This document shows positions 46,834-54,976 of a stretch of DNA of 64,000 nucleotides, in pieces. Numbering within the stretch: the first letter of the stretch is position 1; each line of letters opens with the position of its first letter. A program made the position numbers and the translations under genes. The notes under the pieces are model-generated. The model did no database searches and was not told where the DNA came from. It worked only from the letters and a program-made list of their open reading frames with translations. The stretch is from Asaia bogorensis (GTDB lineage: Bacteria > Pseudomonadota > Alphaproteobacteria > Acetobacterales > Acetobacteraceae), in NCBI GenBank assembly GCA_945868845.1, contig CAMBMS010000005.1, forward strand, positions 1 through 64,000, read 5' to 3'.

Positions 46834-48149
46834 CCGGCTCCCTGTTCAGCGCCGGCGAGGCCGCCGCCATCCTGTTCGGTGGGTTCTTCTTGCTGCTGGT
46901 GTTGCGCGTTCCAGTCGCGATCGCACTCGGCCTGTCATGCCTGCCGCTGGCGTTCCTCGAGCCGCGACTCGGCACCATGATGATCGTCCAGGAGACGTTC
47001 AACGCCTACAACACCTTCATCCTGCTCGCGGTGCCGTTCTTCCTGCTGACGGCCAACCTGATGAGCGTGGGCGGCATCACCGACCGCCTGGTGGCGCTAT
47101 CGCGCGCCATGGTGGGAAGCTGGCCGGGCTCGCTCGCGCAGATCAACGTCGTGCTGTCGGTATTCTTCGCCGGCATCTCCGGCTCCTCGACCGCCGACGC
47201 CGCCAGCCAAAGCAAGATCTTCATCGACGCCCAAACCAGGGAGGGCTACGACCTCTCCTTCTCGATCGCCATCACCGCCGTATCGGCGGTGCTGGCAGTA
47301 ATCATTCCGCCCTCGATCCTGATGATCGTCTGGGGCGGTCTGATCTCGACTTCGATCGGCGCGCTTTATCTCGCGGGCGTCGTGCCGGGCCTGCTGATCG
47401 CCGGCGCCCAGATGGCGACGGTCCATATCTATGCTGTGCGCCGCGGCTATCCGACCTACAAGCGCGAAACGTTCCGCCAGCTGCTCTGCTCGATCTGGGT
47501 GTCGATCCCCGCGCTAATGACTCCGGTGATCATCGTCGGCGGCATCCTGGCCGGCTGGTTCACCGCCACCGAATCGGCCTGCGTCGCGGTACTGTACTCG
47601 GCTGTGCTGTCGATCGGCTTCTATCGCGCCATGGGCATGAAGGAGCTCTACAACGCGCTCCTAGACACCGGCCGGCTGGCGGCGGTGGCGCTGTTCTGCG
47701 TCGGCACGGCCTCGGCCTTCGGCTGGCTGCTGGCCTATTACAAGATCCCGCAGGGGCTGCTGGCCAACGTCACGGCCTGGGGCATGGGACCGATCGCCGT
47801 CGGCTTCTTCATCGCCTTCGTCTTCCTGGTGGTCGGCGGCTTCCTCGACGCCATTCCGGCGATCGTCATCGTCGGCACGGTGCTGGAGCCGCTCGCCAAG
47901 TCGGTCGACATGAACCCGGTGCACTTCGCCATCGTGTCGATCGTCTCGCTGGCGTTCGGCCTGGTGACGCCGCCCTACGGGCTATGTCTCATGATCTCCT
48001 GTGCCGTGGCAGGGGTGCGGCTGCGCTATGCGCTCAAGGACACGCTAATCATGCTGGTGCCGATGATGCTGGTGCTGGCGGCGATGATCATCTGGCCCGA
48101 CATCGCGCTGTTCCTGCCGCGTCTGATCGCGCCGCATCTGTTGAAGTAG
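46830..48149 (+). CDS. TRAP transporter large permease (DctM family)
   Basis: This 439-aa, 12-helix ion-coupled permease belongs to the TRAP group. Key parts are VPFFLLTANLMSVGGITDRL, FFAGISGSSTADAASQSKIF, IIPPSILMIVWGGLISTSIG and a second half with FVFLVVGGFLDAIPAIVIV and GLVTPPYGLCLMISC. It uses a sodium gradient in known members. It is the last intact gene of the foreign segment. A long overlapping frame on the same strand is only its shadow. Confidence 0.92.
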   Translation: MTGSLFSAGEAAAILFGGFFLLLVLRVPVAIALGLSCLPLAFLEPRLGTMMIVQETFNAYNTFILLAVPFFLLTANLMSVGGITDRLVALSRAMVGSWPGSLAQINVVLSVFFAGISGSSTADAASQSKIFIDAQTREGYDLSFSIAITAVSAVLAVIIPPSILMIVWGGLISTSIGALYLAGVVPGLLIAGAQMATVHIYAVRRGYPTYKRETFRQLLCSIWVSIPALMTPVIIVGGILAGWFTATESACVAVLYSAVLSIGFYRAMGMKELYNALLDTGRLAAVALFCVGTASAFGWLLAYYKIPQGLLANVTAWGMGPIAVGFFIAFVFLVVGGFLDAIPAIVIVGTVLEPLAKSVDMNPVHFAIVSIVSLAFGLVTPPYGLCLMISCAVAGVRLRYALKDTLIMLVPMMLVLAAMIIWPDIALFLPRLIAPHLLK

Positions 48150-48158
48150 AGGATTCCG

Positions 48159-48466
48159 CTAGAAGGCTCCCGCCACCGACCGCTCGCCCTGCTGGCGACG
48201 GATGGCGTGGAAGCCATCGACGGTGCGGCTCATGATCTCGGCCACGGGCAGCACCTCGTGGATCAGGCCGACGGTCTGGCCGGCGAGCGCCAGCGAGGCC
48301 TCCATGTCGCCGCCGAAATAGACGTCCTTCACGCTCTTGAAGATCGCGCGGTCGAAGCTGCCCTCGCGGTCGGTCGCCCTCGAGCGCTCAGTCTTGAGCG
48401 CCCGCACACAAGGGCTCGACTTGCGGTTCAGCATCACCGCGTCGGTGTCGTCGGCGTCGACGATCG
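48159..48466 (-). pseudogene. Nitronate monooxygenase, C-terminal fragment
   Basis: On the minus strand, IVDADDTDAVMLNRKSSPCV through SRATDREGSFDRAIFKSVKD, then GGDMEASLALAGQTVGLIHE to the stop is the C-terminal third (about 100 aa) of a nitronate monooxygenase/2-nitropropane dioxygenase. The flavin-binding barrel is missing. The sequence upstream turns at once into the antisense of the VOC gene. The gene was therefore cut when the segment joined. It is convergent to dctM, 9 bp away. Confidence 0.75.
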
Positions 48467-48758
48467 CTGGAAGAACTGCGCCAGGTGCGGGACGGGACGC
48501 TGGCTGAGGGGACATCGGGCATACGGATCACCACGCATGGCAATGCCTGATCGATCTATTTCTCCGACCCCAAGGGCAATACGGTAGAAGCCTATCTGGC
48601 TGCGCCTTTCCATATGCCGCAGCCCTTTGGCGAGCCATTCGATCTGGTTGCGTCGGACGCGGAGATCCCACGGGCGACGGAGGTGCGCTACCGCCAGAAC
48701 CCCGGCTTTACGCCGCGCGCCACGCGGGAAGAAGGACAAATGGGGAAGTTGAGCGGGT
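48467..48758 (+). pseudogene. VOC dioxygenase gene, C-terminal fragment (right of insertion)
   Basis: From about 48467 the plus strand reads LEELRQVRDGTLAEGTSGIR, ITTHGNA, a TGA stop (where relatives have Trp), SIYFSDPKGNTVEAYLAAPF, HMPQPFGEPFDL and a tail ending GQMGKLSG with TAA. This is the C-terminal half of the gene begun at 44868: the SIYF-DP-GN-E block includes the metal-binding Glu (E in VEAY). It has lost its start and contains an extra stop. Confidence 0.75.
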
Positions 48759-48792
48759 AAACCGCGCGCGAGGCCTGTGCTATAGGGGGCCG

Positions 48793-50148
48793 ATGCCAGC
48801 GCGCGCGACCCCTGACCCCGATACCGACCTGTTCTCCCTCCCGGGATCGGAGGGCGAACCGGCGACTGAGGCGCCACGTGGGCCGCGCCCGCTGGCGGAC
48901 CGGCTGCGGCCGGTGTCGCTGGAGAGCGTGGTCGGGCAGGACCATTTGCTGGGGCCGGAGGGCGCGTTGACGGGGATGCTGGCACGCAGCTCGATGGCGT
49001 CGCTGATCCTGTGGGGGCCGCCGGGGGTGGGCAAGACGACCATAGCCCGGCTGCTAGCCGCGCGCGCCGGCCTGGCCTTCGTGCAGCTCTCTGCGGTGTT
49101 TTCTGGTGTCGCGGATTTGAAGCGTGCGTTCGAGGATGCGACACGCCGACGTCGAACAGCTCAAGGAACCTTGCTCTTCGTCGATGAAATCCATCGTTTC
49201 AACCGCGCGCAGCAGGATGGGTTCCTGCCCGTCGTGGAGGACGGCACGATCACGCTGGTGGGGGCAACGACCGAGAACCCGTCCTTTGCGTTGAACGGAG
49301 CGCTGCTCTCGCGCTGCCAGGTTTTCGTCCTCCGCCGGCTGGATAACGCGGCGCTGGAGGAGGTGCTCTCACGCGCCGAGGCCGAAATGCGCCGCGCCGC
49401 GCCGCTGACCCGGGAAGCTCGCGCCGCGCTGCTCGCCATGGCAGATGGGGATGGGCGCTATCTGCTAAATTTGTGCGAGCAAATTTTCGCCCTGCCCGCG
49501 AGGACCAAGAACCTGGATGCCACGGCGCTGGCGGAATTGCTGGCGCGGCGGGCGGCGCTGTACGACAAGGATCGCGAGGAGCACTACAACCTCATTTCGG
49601 CACTGCATAAATCCTTGCGTGGGTCGGATCCAGACGCGGCGTTGTACTGGTTCGCGCGCATGCTAGCGGGCGGCGAGGACCCGCGTTATATCGCGCGCCG
49701 GCTGACCAGATTTGCCGTGGAAGATATCGGCATGGCGGATCCGCAGGCCCTGGTGCAGGCGCTGGCGGCGTGGGAAGCCTATGAACGGCTGGGCAGCCCG
49801 GAGGGTGAACTCGCCATCGTGCAGACGATCATTTATCTTGGCACGGCGCCGAAATCGAACGCGCAATACACCGCCTATGGCGCGGCGCGGGGGGCGGCGA
49901 AAGCGCATGGCAGCCTGATGCCGCCGGCGCATATTCTGAACGCACCGACAAAATTGATGCAGGAGCTGGGCTACGGCGCCGGTTACGCATATGACCACGA
50001 GGCGGAGGACACGTTCTCTGGCCAGAATTACTTTCCCGATGGGATGGATCGGGTCCAGTTTTATCAGCCGCGCGAGCGCGGATTTGAGCGTGAAATCACC
50101 AAGCGTCTTTCTTATTGGGCAAAATTGCGTACGGAACGTGGCGCATGA
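48793..50148 (+). CDS. rarA: Replication-associated recombination protein A (MgsA/RarA ATPase)
   Basis: This 451-aa AAA+ ATPase acts at stalled replication forks. After a short N-terminal tail, PLADRLRPVSLESVVGQDHL leads to Walker A GPPGVGKTTIARLLA, Walker B LLFVDEIHRFNRAQQDGFLP and sensor I VGATTENPSFALNGALLSRC. The C-terminal tetramerisation part contains YNLISALHKSLRGSDPDAAL and YPDG-type NYFPDGMDRVQFYQPRERGF. It overlaps the next gene by 4 bp. Its start is the ATG at 48793, 34 bp after the VOC relic. Confidence 0.95.
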   Translation: MPARATPDPDTDLFSLPGSEGEPATEAPRGPRPLADRLRPVSLESVVGQDHLLGPEGALTGMLARSSMASLILWGPPGVGKTTIARLLAARAGLAFVQLSAVFSGVADLKRAFEDATRRRRTAQGTLLFVDEIHRFNRAQQDGFLPVVEDGTITLVGATTENPSFALNGALLSRCQVFVLRRLDNAALEEVLSRAEAEMRRAAPLTREARAALLAMADGDGRYLLNLCEQIFALPARTKNLDATALAELLARRAALYDKDREEHYNLISALHKSLRGSDPDAALYWFARMLAGGEDPRYIARRLTRFAVEDIGMADPQALVQALAAWEAYERLGSPEGELAIVQTIIYLGTAPKSNAQYTAYGAARGAAKAHGSLMPPAHILNAPTKLMQELGYGAGYAYDHEAEDTFSGQNYFPDGMDRVQFYQPRERGFEREITKRLSYWAKLRTERGA

Positions 50149-51164
50149 GCACGCAGCAACGCGTTGTGACCGATGACGAGGCGGATATCCGCCTGGATCG
50201 CTGGCTGCGCCGGCATTTTCCGGGGCTGACGCAAGCCGCCATCCAGAAATTCTGCCGTACCGGACAGGTGCGCGTAGATGGCAAGCGGGCCGACGCAGCG
50301 ACGCGCCTGGCGCCCGGGCAGGAATTGCGCATCCCGCCGATCCAGGCCAGCGCCGAACCGGTGAACGACGCACCGCGCGCCGTGCCAGTGGATGCGCGCA
50401 CGCGCGCGGAGCTAGAACGCGCGGTGATTTATCGCGATGAGCAGATCATCGTCCTGAACAAACCGCATGGCTTGCCGGTACAGGGCGGGCCGGGGATCAC
50501 ACGGCATTTGGACGGCATGCTGGATGCGTTGCATTTCGGCTCGCCGCATCGCCCGCGCCTAGTGCATCGACTGGATCGCGATACTTCGGGCGTGCTGGTG
50601 CTGGCGCGCACCCCTGGTGTGGCGGCGAAGCTGGCCGCGGCGTTTCGCACGCGCGCCGTGACGAAAACCTATTGGGCCGTCGTCGCCGGGCGGCCAGTGC
50701 CGGTGGAAGGGCGCATCGACCTACCTTTGATTCGCATTGGTGGCGGCCCACGCGGGGAGCGCAGCGCGCCGGGCAATCGCAAGGACAAGGACGCTGTGCA
50801 CGCCATCACCGATTATCGCACATTGGACAATGCAGGCCAAAAACTCGCCTGGCTAGAATTGCAGCCACTCACCGGACGGATGCATCAATTGCGCGTGCAT
50901 TGTCTGGCGATCGGGGCGCCGATTTTGGGCGATGTGAAGTATCATGAGCCCGATCAGAACAATGCCGGCTCGGCAATTGTGGAAGGCTTACCGCCCGAAT
51001 TGCATTTGCATGCGCGCGCCATCGCATTGCCCCATCCGGCTGGCGGAACTTTGATCATCGAAGCGGACCTATCTCCCCATATGAAGGAAAGTTTTCACCT
51101 GCTCGGCTTCGTCGCGCCGCCAGCACGCGCGGCGCGACGCGGGAACGAGGACGGTCGGAGTTAG
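50145..51164 (+). CDS. RluA-family 23S rRNA pseudouridine synthase
   Basis: This 339-aa enzyme has an N-terminal S4 RNA-binding domain (DIRLDRWLRRHFPGLTQAAI). A RluA catalytic domain follows, with IIVLNKPHGLPVQGG, the catalytic Asp in VHRLDRDTSGVLVLARTPGV, and PLTGRMHQLRVHCLAIGAPI. It isomerises uridines in 23S rRNA. RluC-like architecture is likely, but RluA and RluD paralogues cannot be separated here. The start ATG 50145 overlaps the rarA stop. Confidence 0.9.
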   Translation: MSTQQRVVTDDEADIRLDRWLRRHFPGLTQAAIQKFCRTGQVRVDGKRADAATRLAPGQELRIPPIQASAEPVNDAPRAVPVDARTRAELERAVIYRDEQIIVLNKPHGLPVQGGPGITRHLDGMLDALHFGSPHRPRLVHRLDRDTSGVLVLARTPGVAAKLAAAFRTRAVTKTYWAVVAGRPVPVEGRIDLPLIRIGGGPRGERSAPGNRKDKDAVHAITDYRTLDNAGQKLAWLELQPLTGRMHQLRVHCLAIGAPILGDVKYHEPDQNNAGSAIVEGLPPELHLHARAIALPHPAGGTLIIEADLSPHMKESFHLLGFVAPPARAARRGNEDGRS

Positions 51165-51170
51165 CCACGC

Positions 51171-51879
51171 ATGGCTTTGATGATCGCGCCGGAGAATGAA
51201 CGACGCGGCGGTAACTGGCGGCGAATCCTGCTGGCCGCGGTGCTGGCACTGCCGGTCCTCGTGATCGGCCTCGTAGCCATGCTGTTCGATCCGGAGGACT
51301 ATAAGCCGCAAATCATCGCGGCGGTGAAGCAGGCGACGGGGCGCGAGCGGGCGTCCGACGGCAAGCTGCGTCTGACATTCGTATTGCGCCCGACCATCGC
51401 GGCGGATCGCGTGCGCTTTGCCAACGCGCCGGAGGGATCCCGCTCCGAGATGCTGCGCCTGGAGCGGATCGAGGCGCGGATCGCGCTGCTACCCTTGTTG
51501 CAGAACCAGCAGCCTGGCCTTGCGCCTGCGCGTACAGCCACGGCTGCTAGGCCTGGGGGTAGCCATTCCGTTGCGGGTTGGCGGCAGCTTCGCCGCGCCG
51601 CGCGTGACGCCGGATCTGGGGGCGGCGGCGGGGGCGGTGGGGCAAACCGCGCAAAGCACGGTGGAGACGGCGATAGGCACAGTGGGATCGGGGCTGGGCG
51701 CGGTCGGTGGCGCCATCGGGCTGGACGGGGCGGGCCTTGACGCCGCCGGATGCCTGCGCGGCGCAGATGTCAATCGCGCGCTGCGGGCGGGCCGAGACAG
51801 CCGCACCGGCAGCGCCTCTGCGGCCACGGTCCAATCCACTACAACAATTATTACCACGTTGAACAAGGACGATGCGTGA
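51171..51879 (+). pseudogene. AsmA-family gene with large internal deletion and frameshift
   Basis: From ATG 51171, a membrane anchor (WRRILLAAVLALPVLVIGLV) and AsmA N-terminus (DPEDYKPQIIAAVKQATGRE, RIEARIALLPLL) run in one frame to about 51505. From about 51515 another frame reads LRLRVQPRLLGLGVAIPLRV and GGSFAAPRVTPDLG, then a Gly/Ala-rich tail ending NKDDA. The latter is an AsmA C-terminus. Intact AsmA proteins have about 600-700 residues, so some 400 residues between are lost. The final TGA overlaps the Atp12 start. Confidence 0.75.
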
Positions 51880-52583
51880 AACGGTTCTGGGACACGGCCA
51901 GCTGCACGAAGACCGAGAACAGCTATGCCATTCTGCTCGACAACCGCCCAATCCGCGTGCCCGGGGGAGCAGTGCTGAACGTTGCCTCAGCCCCGCTGGC
52001 GGCGGCGATCGCGGCGGAGTGGCAGGCGGCGGGCGGAGCGAAGGGCGGCGAGATGAGTTTCGCCGATACGCCGCTAACCCGCCTCGCCGGCACCGCGCAG
52101 GAGCGGATCGACAGTAACCGCGCGACCAATATCACGGCCCTGGCAGGATACGCAGAGACCGATCTGCTGTGCTACCGCGCGGAAAGCCCGGAGCCGCTGG
52201 TCCGGCTGCAGGCGCGGGAATGGCAGCCCTGGCTCGACTGGGCGGCGCTGACCTATGGCGCACCGCTAAAAGTGACTGCCGGTATTCGCTATGTGGCGCA
52301 GGATCGCCAGGCGCTGGCGGCGTTGCGCGCGGCGGTCGCGGCGCAGAATACGCTGGTGCTAGCGGGCTTGGGAATCCTGGTGGCCTCACTGGGCAGCCTC
52401 GTGCTGGGCCTCGCGGTGACGGCGGGGGCGCTGGAAGCCAATGCGGCGCATCGCCTGGGCTGCCTGGATGAATTATTCCAGGAGGAATTCTGGGGTCCCG
52501 ATGAGGAGGCGCTGGCGCGGCGGCTGAACGTAGCGACAGATGTGGAGATGGCGGCCCGATTTATTTCACTGGCACGCACATAA
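51876..52583 (+). CDS. ATP12 family F1-ATPase assembly chaperone
   Basis: This 235-aa protein belongs to the ATP12 family, conserved in Alphaproteobacteria and mitochondria, which helps assemble F1 alpha subunits. It starts VKRFWDTASCTKTENSYAIL and has the LDNRPIRVPGGAVLNVASAP block, GEMSFADTPLTRLAGTAQER, ETDLLCYRAESPEPLV and AWQ-type REWQPWLDWA. GTG 51876, overlapping the relic AsmA stop, gives the family start. The upstream open frame does not belong to it. Its own TAA replaced what was probably an ATGA overlap. Confidence 0.85.
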   Translation: MKRFWDTASCTKTENSYAILLDNRPIRVPGGAVLNVASAPLAAAIAAEWQAAGGAKGGEMSFADTPLTRLAGTAQERIDSNRATNITALAGYAETDLLCYRAESPEPLVRLQAREWQPWLDWAALTYGAPLKVTAGIRYVAQDRQALAALRAAVAAQNTLVLAGLGILVASLGSLVLGLAVTAGALEANAAHRLGCLDELFQEEFWGPDEEALARRLNVATDVEMAARFISLART

Positions 52584-52747
52584 CCGCAAAATACCTGCTC
52601 ATCACTAGCCGCGTGCAGGGCGTTGGCTATCGCGACTGGATGGTGGTGACTGGTAGCGGGGGACACGCCCGCCGTCGAGGAAATGTTGCGCCGCTGCCGC
52701 CGCGGAGCACGCGCGGCAATGGTGACGAGCATTACCGAGACCTGGTG
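52580..52747 (+). pseudogene. Acylphosphatase gene, decayed
   Basis: The sequence ataaccgcaaaatac at 52580 reads TAKYLLITSRVQGVGYRDWM after an ATA where ATG is expected. VQGVGYRDW is the acylphosphatase signature with its catalytic Arg. A central stretch is missing, and another frame then gives DTPAVEEMLRRCRRGARAAM, VTSITET, the acylphosphatase C-terminus. The whole is under 60 codons versus about 90 in active enzymes. It sits between the Atp12 and lipB genes. Confidence 0.7.
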
Positions 52748-53446
52748 TTATCCCTCCCGGCAGGCGGCGCCATTTGGTTCGGTGCCGAACACGTCTTCCC
52801 AGGCTGCGCGCAGGGCGCTGTCGACTTCCACCATCGTGACCGGAATACCCAGCGCCGCGAGGCTGGTGACGCCGTGATCGCGCACGCCGCAGGGTACAAT
52901 GCCGGTGAAATGCGCCAGATCGGGGTCCACGTTCAGCGCCACGCCGTGCCAACTGATCCAGCGGCTGACGCGCACGCCAATGGCGGCAATTTTTGCCTCC
53001 GCCCCCGTTGTCGGGTCGACGACCCAGAGGCCGACGCGGCCCGCGCGGCGTTCGCCGCGGATGTTGAAATGAGCGAGGGCGCGGATCAGCCATTCCTCTA
53101 ACCCGTGCACATAGCAACGGACGTCTTTGGCCGGCACCCTGCCATGCGGGCGATTGAGGTCGAGCATCAAATAGGCCACGCGCTGGCCGGGGCCGTGATA
53201 GGTCCATTGCCCACCACGCCCGGCCGCGAAAGTCGGGAAGCGGAATGGGTCGGTCAACTCCTCGGATTTGGCCGAGCTGCCTGCAGTGTAGAGCGGGGGA
53301 TGTTCTACCAACCAGATTTTTTCGCGCGCAGTGCGGGCCGCGATAGCGGCCACCCGGGCGCGCATCGCATCCAGCGCATTGGGGTAAGGGGTTAGGCCGT
53401 CGCTGACCTGCCATTCGATATCGTGGCATGCCGCCTGTTGGGTCAT
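52748..53446 (-). CDS. lipB: Octanoyl-[ACP]:protein N-octanoyltransferase
   Basis: This 232-aa enzyme transfers octanoate from acyl carrier protein to lipoyl domains in lipoate synthesis. The family motifs [40 protein letters not shown] (with the catalytic Lys) and [19 protein letters not shown] (with the catalytic Cys) are all present. I chose ATG 53446, preceded by an excellent acggagg site. An ATG six codons earlier is also open. It is convergent to the Atp12/acylphosphatase pair and divergent from the tRNA-Leu gene. Confidence 0.95.
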   Translation of the reverse strand: MTQQAACHDIEWQVSDGLTPYPNALDAMRARVAAIAARTAREKIWLVEHPPLYTAGSSAKSEELTDPFRFPTFAAGRGGQWTYHGPGQRVAYLMLDLNRPHGRVPAKDVRCYVHGLEEWLIRALAHFNIRGERRAGRVGLWVVDPTTGAEAKIAAIGVRVSRWISWHGVALNVDPDLAHFTGIVPCGVRDHGVTSLAALGIPVTMVEVDSALRAAWEDVFGTEPNGAACREG

Positions 53447-53512
53447 TGAACCTCCGTTGGTCATCCGCTATATCCCGCCGCCTGCCGGCAGCCTATGCCG
53501 GGTCGGCACGGT

Positions 53513-53598
53513 GCGGTCGTGGCGGAATGGTAGACGCGCAAGCTTGAGGTGCTTGTGGGGGAAACCTCGTGGAAGTTCGAGTCTTCTCGACCGCACCA
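53513..53598 (+). tRNA. tRNA-Leu (anticodon GAG)
   Basis: The acceptor arm gcggtcg (53513-53519) pairs with cgaccgc (53588-53594). The anticodon stem caagc/gcttg encloses ttgaggt, giving anticodon GAG for CTC and CTT codons. A long variable arm and the ttcgag T-loop mark a class II tRNA. Discriminator A and CCA are encoded (53595-53598). The total is 86 nt. It is divergent from lipB. Confidence 0.95.
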
Positions 53599-53617
53599 AT
53601 GGCGGATCGTCGGTTAG

Positions 53618-53658
53618 TTAGAGTATCCGTTTTGGTCAAGCCAAGACAGATACTCTAA
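53618..53658 (+). terminator. Hairpin after tRNA-Leu
   Basis: The arms ttagagtatc and gatactctaa are perfectly complementary, and the inner parts cgttttgg and ccaagaca pair with two mismatches, giving a stem of about 16 bp over a 5-base loop. It starts 20 bp after the tRNA. No T-run follows, so it may be processed or act with factor help. Confidence 0.55.
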
Positions 53659-53758
53659 ACGCCAAATAGTAAAGGATTGGCGCATCAGATGCCGGCCAGC
53701 GAATAGGAGCGGTCGCGAAGGGCAGCCCATCCGCCCTTGCTGACGTAATCACACCGCG

Positions 53759-54066
53759 TTATGGCCTCTCGAAGCTATTGGCCGCCAAGGCGTGCTTGAC
53801 TGTTGACGAGGTCAAGAACGCGACCAGCGCCTTCGCAGCGTCGACTTACCAACTAGCGGAGCCGACCTCGGCCACATATACAGAATAACTTTGGGCTCCC
53901 GCTGGCAGCGAAATGCAGTCCAAGCTTGGCACGAGCGGTACATCGCTCGCCACCTCAATGCCGATTTCAGCCTCACCTTTGGCCACCGCCACGGCGACCT
54001 CACTGCCGGACCGCACCAGTGTCGTCTTTGCCTTTACGTCCGTCGCAATCCTCAGGCGTTGCATCA
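53759..54066 (-). pseudogene. Periplasmic solute-binding protein relic (ModA-like C-terminus)
   Basis: On the minus strand, RLRIATDVKAKTTLVRSGSE and VAVAVAKGEAEIGIEV lead to GAQSYSVYVAEVGSASW, a TAA stop (near 53849), then VDAAKALVAFLTSSTVKHAL and AANSFERP with TAA. This matches the C-terminal lobe of molybdate-type (ModA-like) binding proteins. The N-terminal lobe is missing, and the 5' edge merges with the 3' end of the transporter gene. It is non-functional. Confidence 0.7.
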
Positions 54067-54962
54067 GACGAGCCGTCCAAGGCGCGAACCCGTTCGCGGT
54101 GCGCCGTATAGACGCCACTAGCGATGATGATCGCGGCACCCAGCCAGGTCCAGCGATCCGGCAGGACGGAAAACACTAGAAAGCCTGCAATGGTGGACCA
54201 GAGGAGCTGGGTGTACGAAAACGCCGCCAGGATCGAGGCCGGCGTGTAGCGTAGCGACTGGATGACCAGCCATTGCCCGGCCGATGACAGCACGCTTTGC
54301 GCCAGCGCCAGCCAGAGTTCGCGCGGGCTGGGCATGACGATGCTGAACGGAATTGCCGCGCTCAGCACGATCAGGCCGGTCAGCGCGGACCAAAACATCG
54401 TAGTTTCAGCCCGGTCCGTGCCGGCCATTTTGCGCGTCAGGATCAAGCCGATGGCCCAGAACATCGCCGAGCCGACGCGGTACAGGCCTTCCGGCTGGAA
54501 CGTACCGGTGCCGGGACGCAGCACAATCAGCACGCCCAGCATGCCGGCCGCGACTGCAGCCCAGCGACGGAGGCCCACCACCTCTCCCAGCAGTGGGATT
54601 GACAGCACGGTGACCATAATGGGGCCAAGAAAGCCGATGGTCGCGGCCTCCGCCAGGCCGATATCGCGGATGCCGAGGATGAACAGGATGGAAGAAGCAG
54701 CGAGGCACAGGCCGCGCGCCAGTTGCAGGCGCGGGCTGTGCACGTGAAAGGCCGGGCCGGAGCGGCGCCAGGTCATCATCAGGGCAAAACCCGTGAAGAC
54801 GATGTAGCGCATCCAAGTGATCTGTACCGCGGGCAGACAGCAAGTCAGCGTTTTCGCGATCGTGTCGGCGACGGTGAAGATGATCGTCGCCATTATATAA
54901 AAAGTGATGCCACGCAGCGGTTCGTCTTTGATCATCTCCATTTTTCCCGCGCACGCACCCAT
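54000..54962 (-). CDS. EamA/DMT-family transporter
   Basis: This 320-aa transporter has ten hydrophobic segments in two EamA repeats: GITFYIMATIIFTVADTIAK, AEAATIGFLGPIMVTVLSIP and, in the second, FSYTQLLWSTIAGFLVFSVL. Export of a metabolite is likely. A start at 54941 (MEMIKDEPL) is also plausible. The last 20 or so residues (EDCDGRKGKDDTGAVRQ) are read from the out-of-frame remnant of another gene, so the original C-terminus was replaced by a rearrangement. Activity is probable but not certain. Confidence 0.82.
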   Translation of the reverse strand: MGACAGKMEMIKDEPLRGITFYIMATIIFTVADTIAKTLTCCLPAVQITWMRYIVFTGFALMMTWRRSGPAFHVHSPRLQLARGLCLAASSILFILGIRDIGLAEAATIGFLGPIMVTVLSIPLLGEVVGLRRWAAVAAGMLGVLIVLRPGTGTFQPEGLYRVGSAMFWAIGLILTRKMAGTDRAETTMFWSALTGLIVLSAAIPFSIVMPSPRELWLALAQSVLSSAGQWLVIQSLRYTPASILAAFSYTQLLWSTIAGFLVFSVLPDRWTWLGAAIIIASGVYTAHRERVRALDGSSDATPEDCDGRKGKDDTGAVRQ

Positions 54963-54976
54963 TCCCGGTGCGCCGT

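Larger units (their letters stand above)
45111..48466. mobile_element. 3.36-kb foreign segment inserted into a VOC gene
   Basis: Between the two halves of the VOC gene lies DNA carrying a complete TRAP transporter (P, Q, M) and a truncated nitronate monooxygenase. Composition differs from flanks: in the binding-protein gene almost all Asn codons are AAC and Phe codons TTC, while flanking catabolic genes use AAT and TTT often. No transposase, integrase or terminal repeats are visible, so the boundaries are set by the loss and return of VOC homology. The mechanism is unknown. Illegitimate recombination after transfer is one inference. Confidence 0.65.

Noticed and set aside
46781-48235. A 484-codon plus-strand frame overlapping dctM
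   Set aside because: It is rich in Arg and Gly and shows no family pattern. It is the shadow of the high-GC dctM gene.
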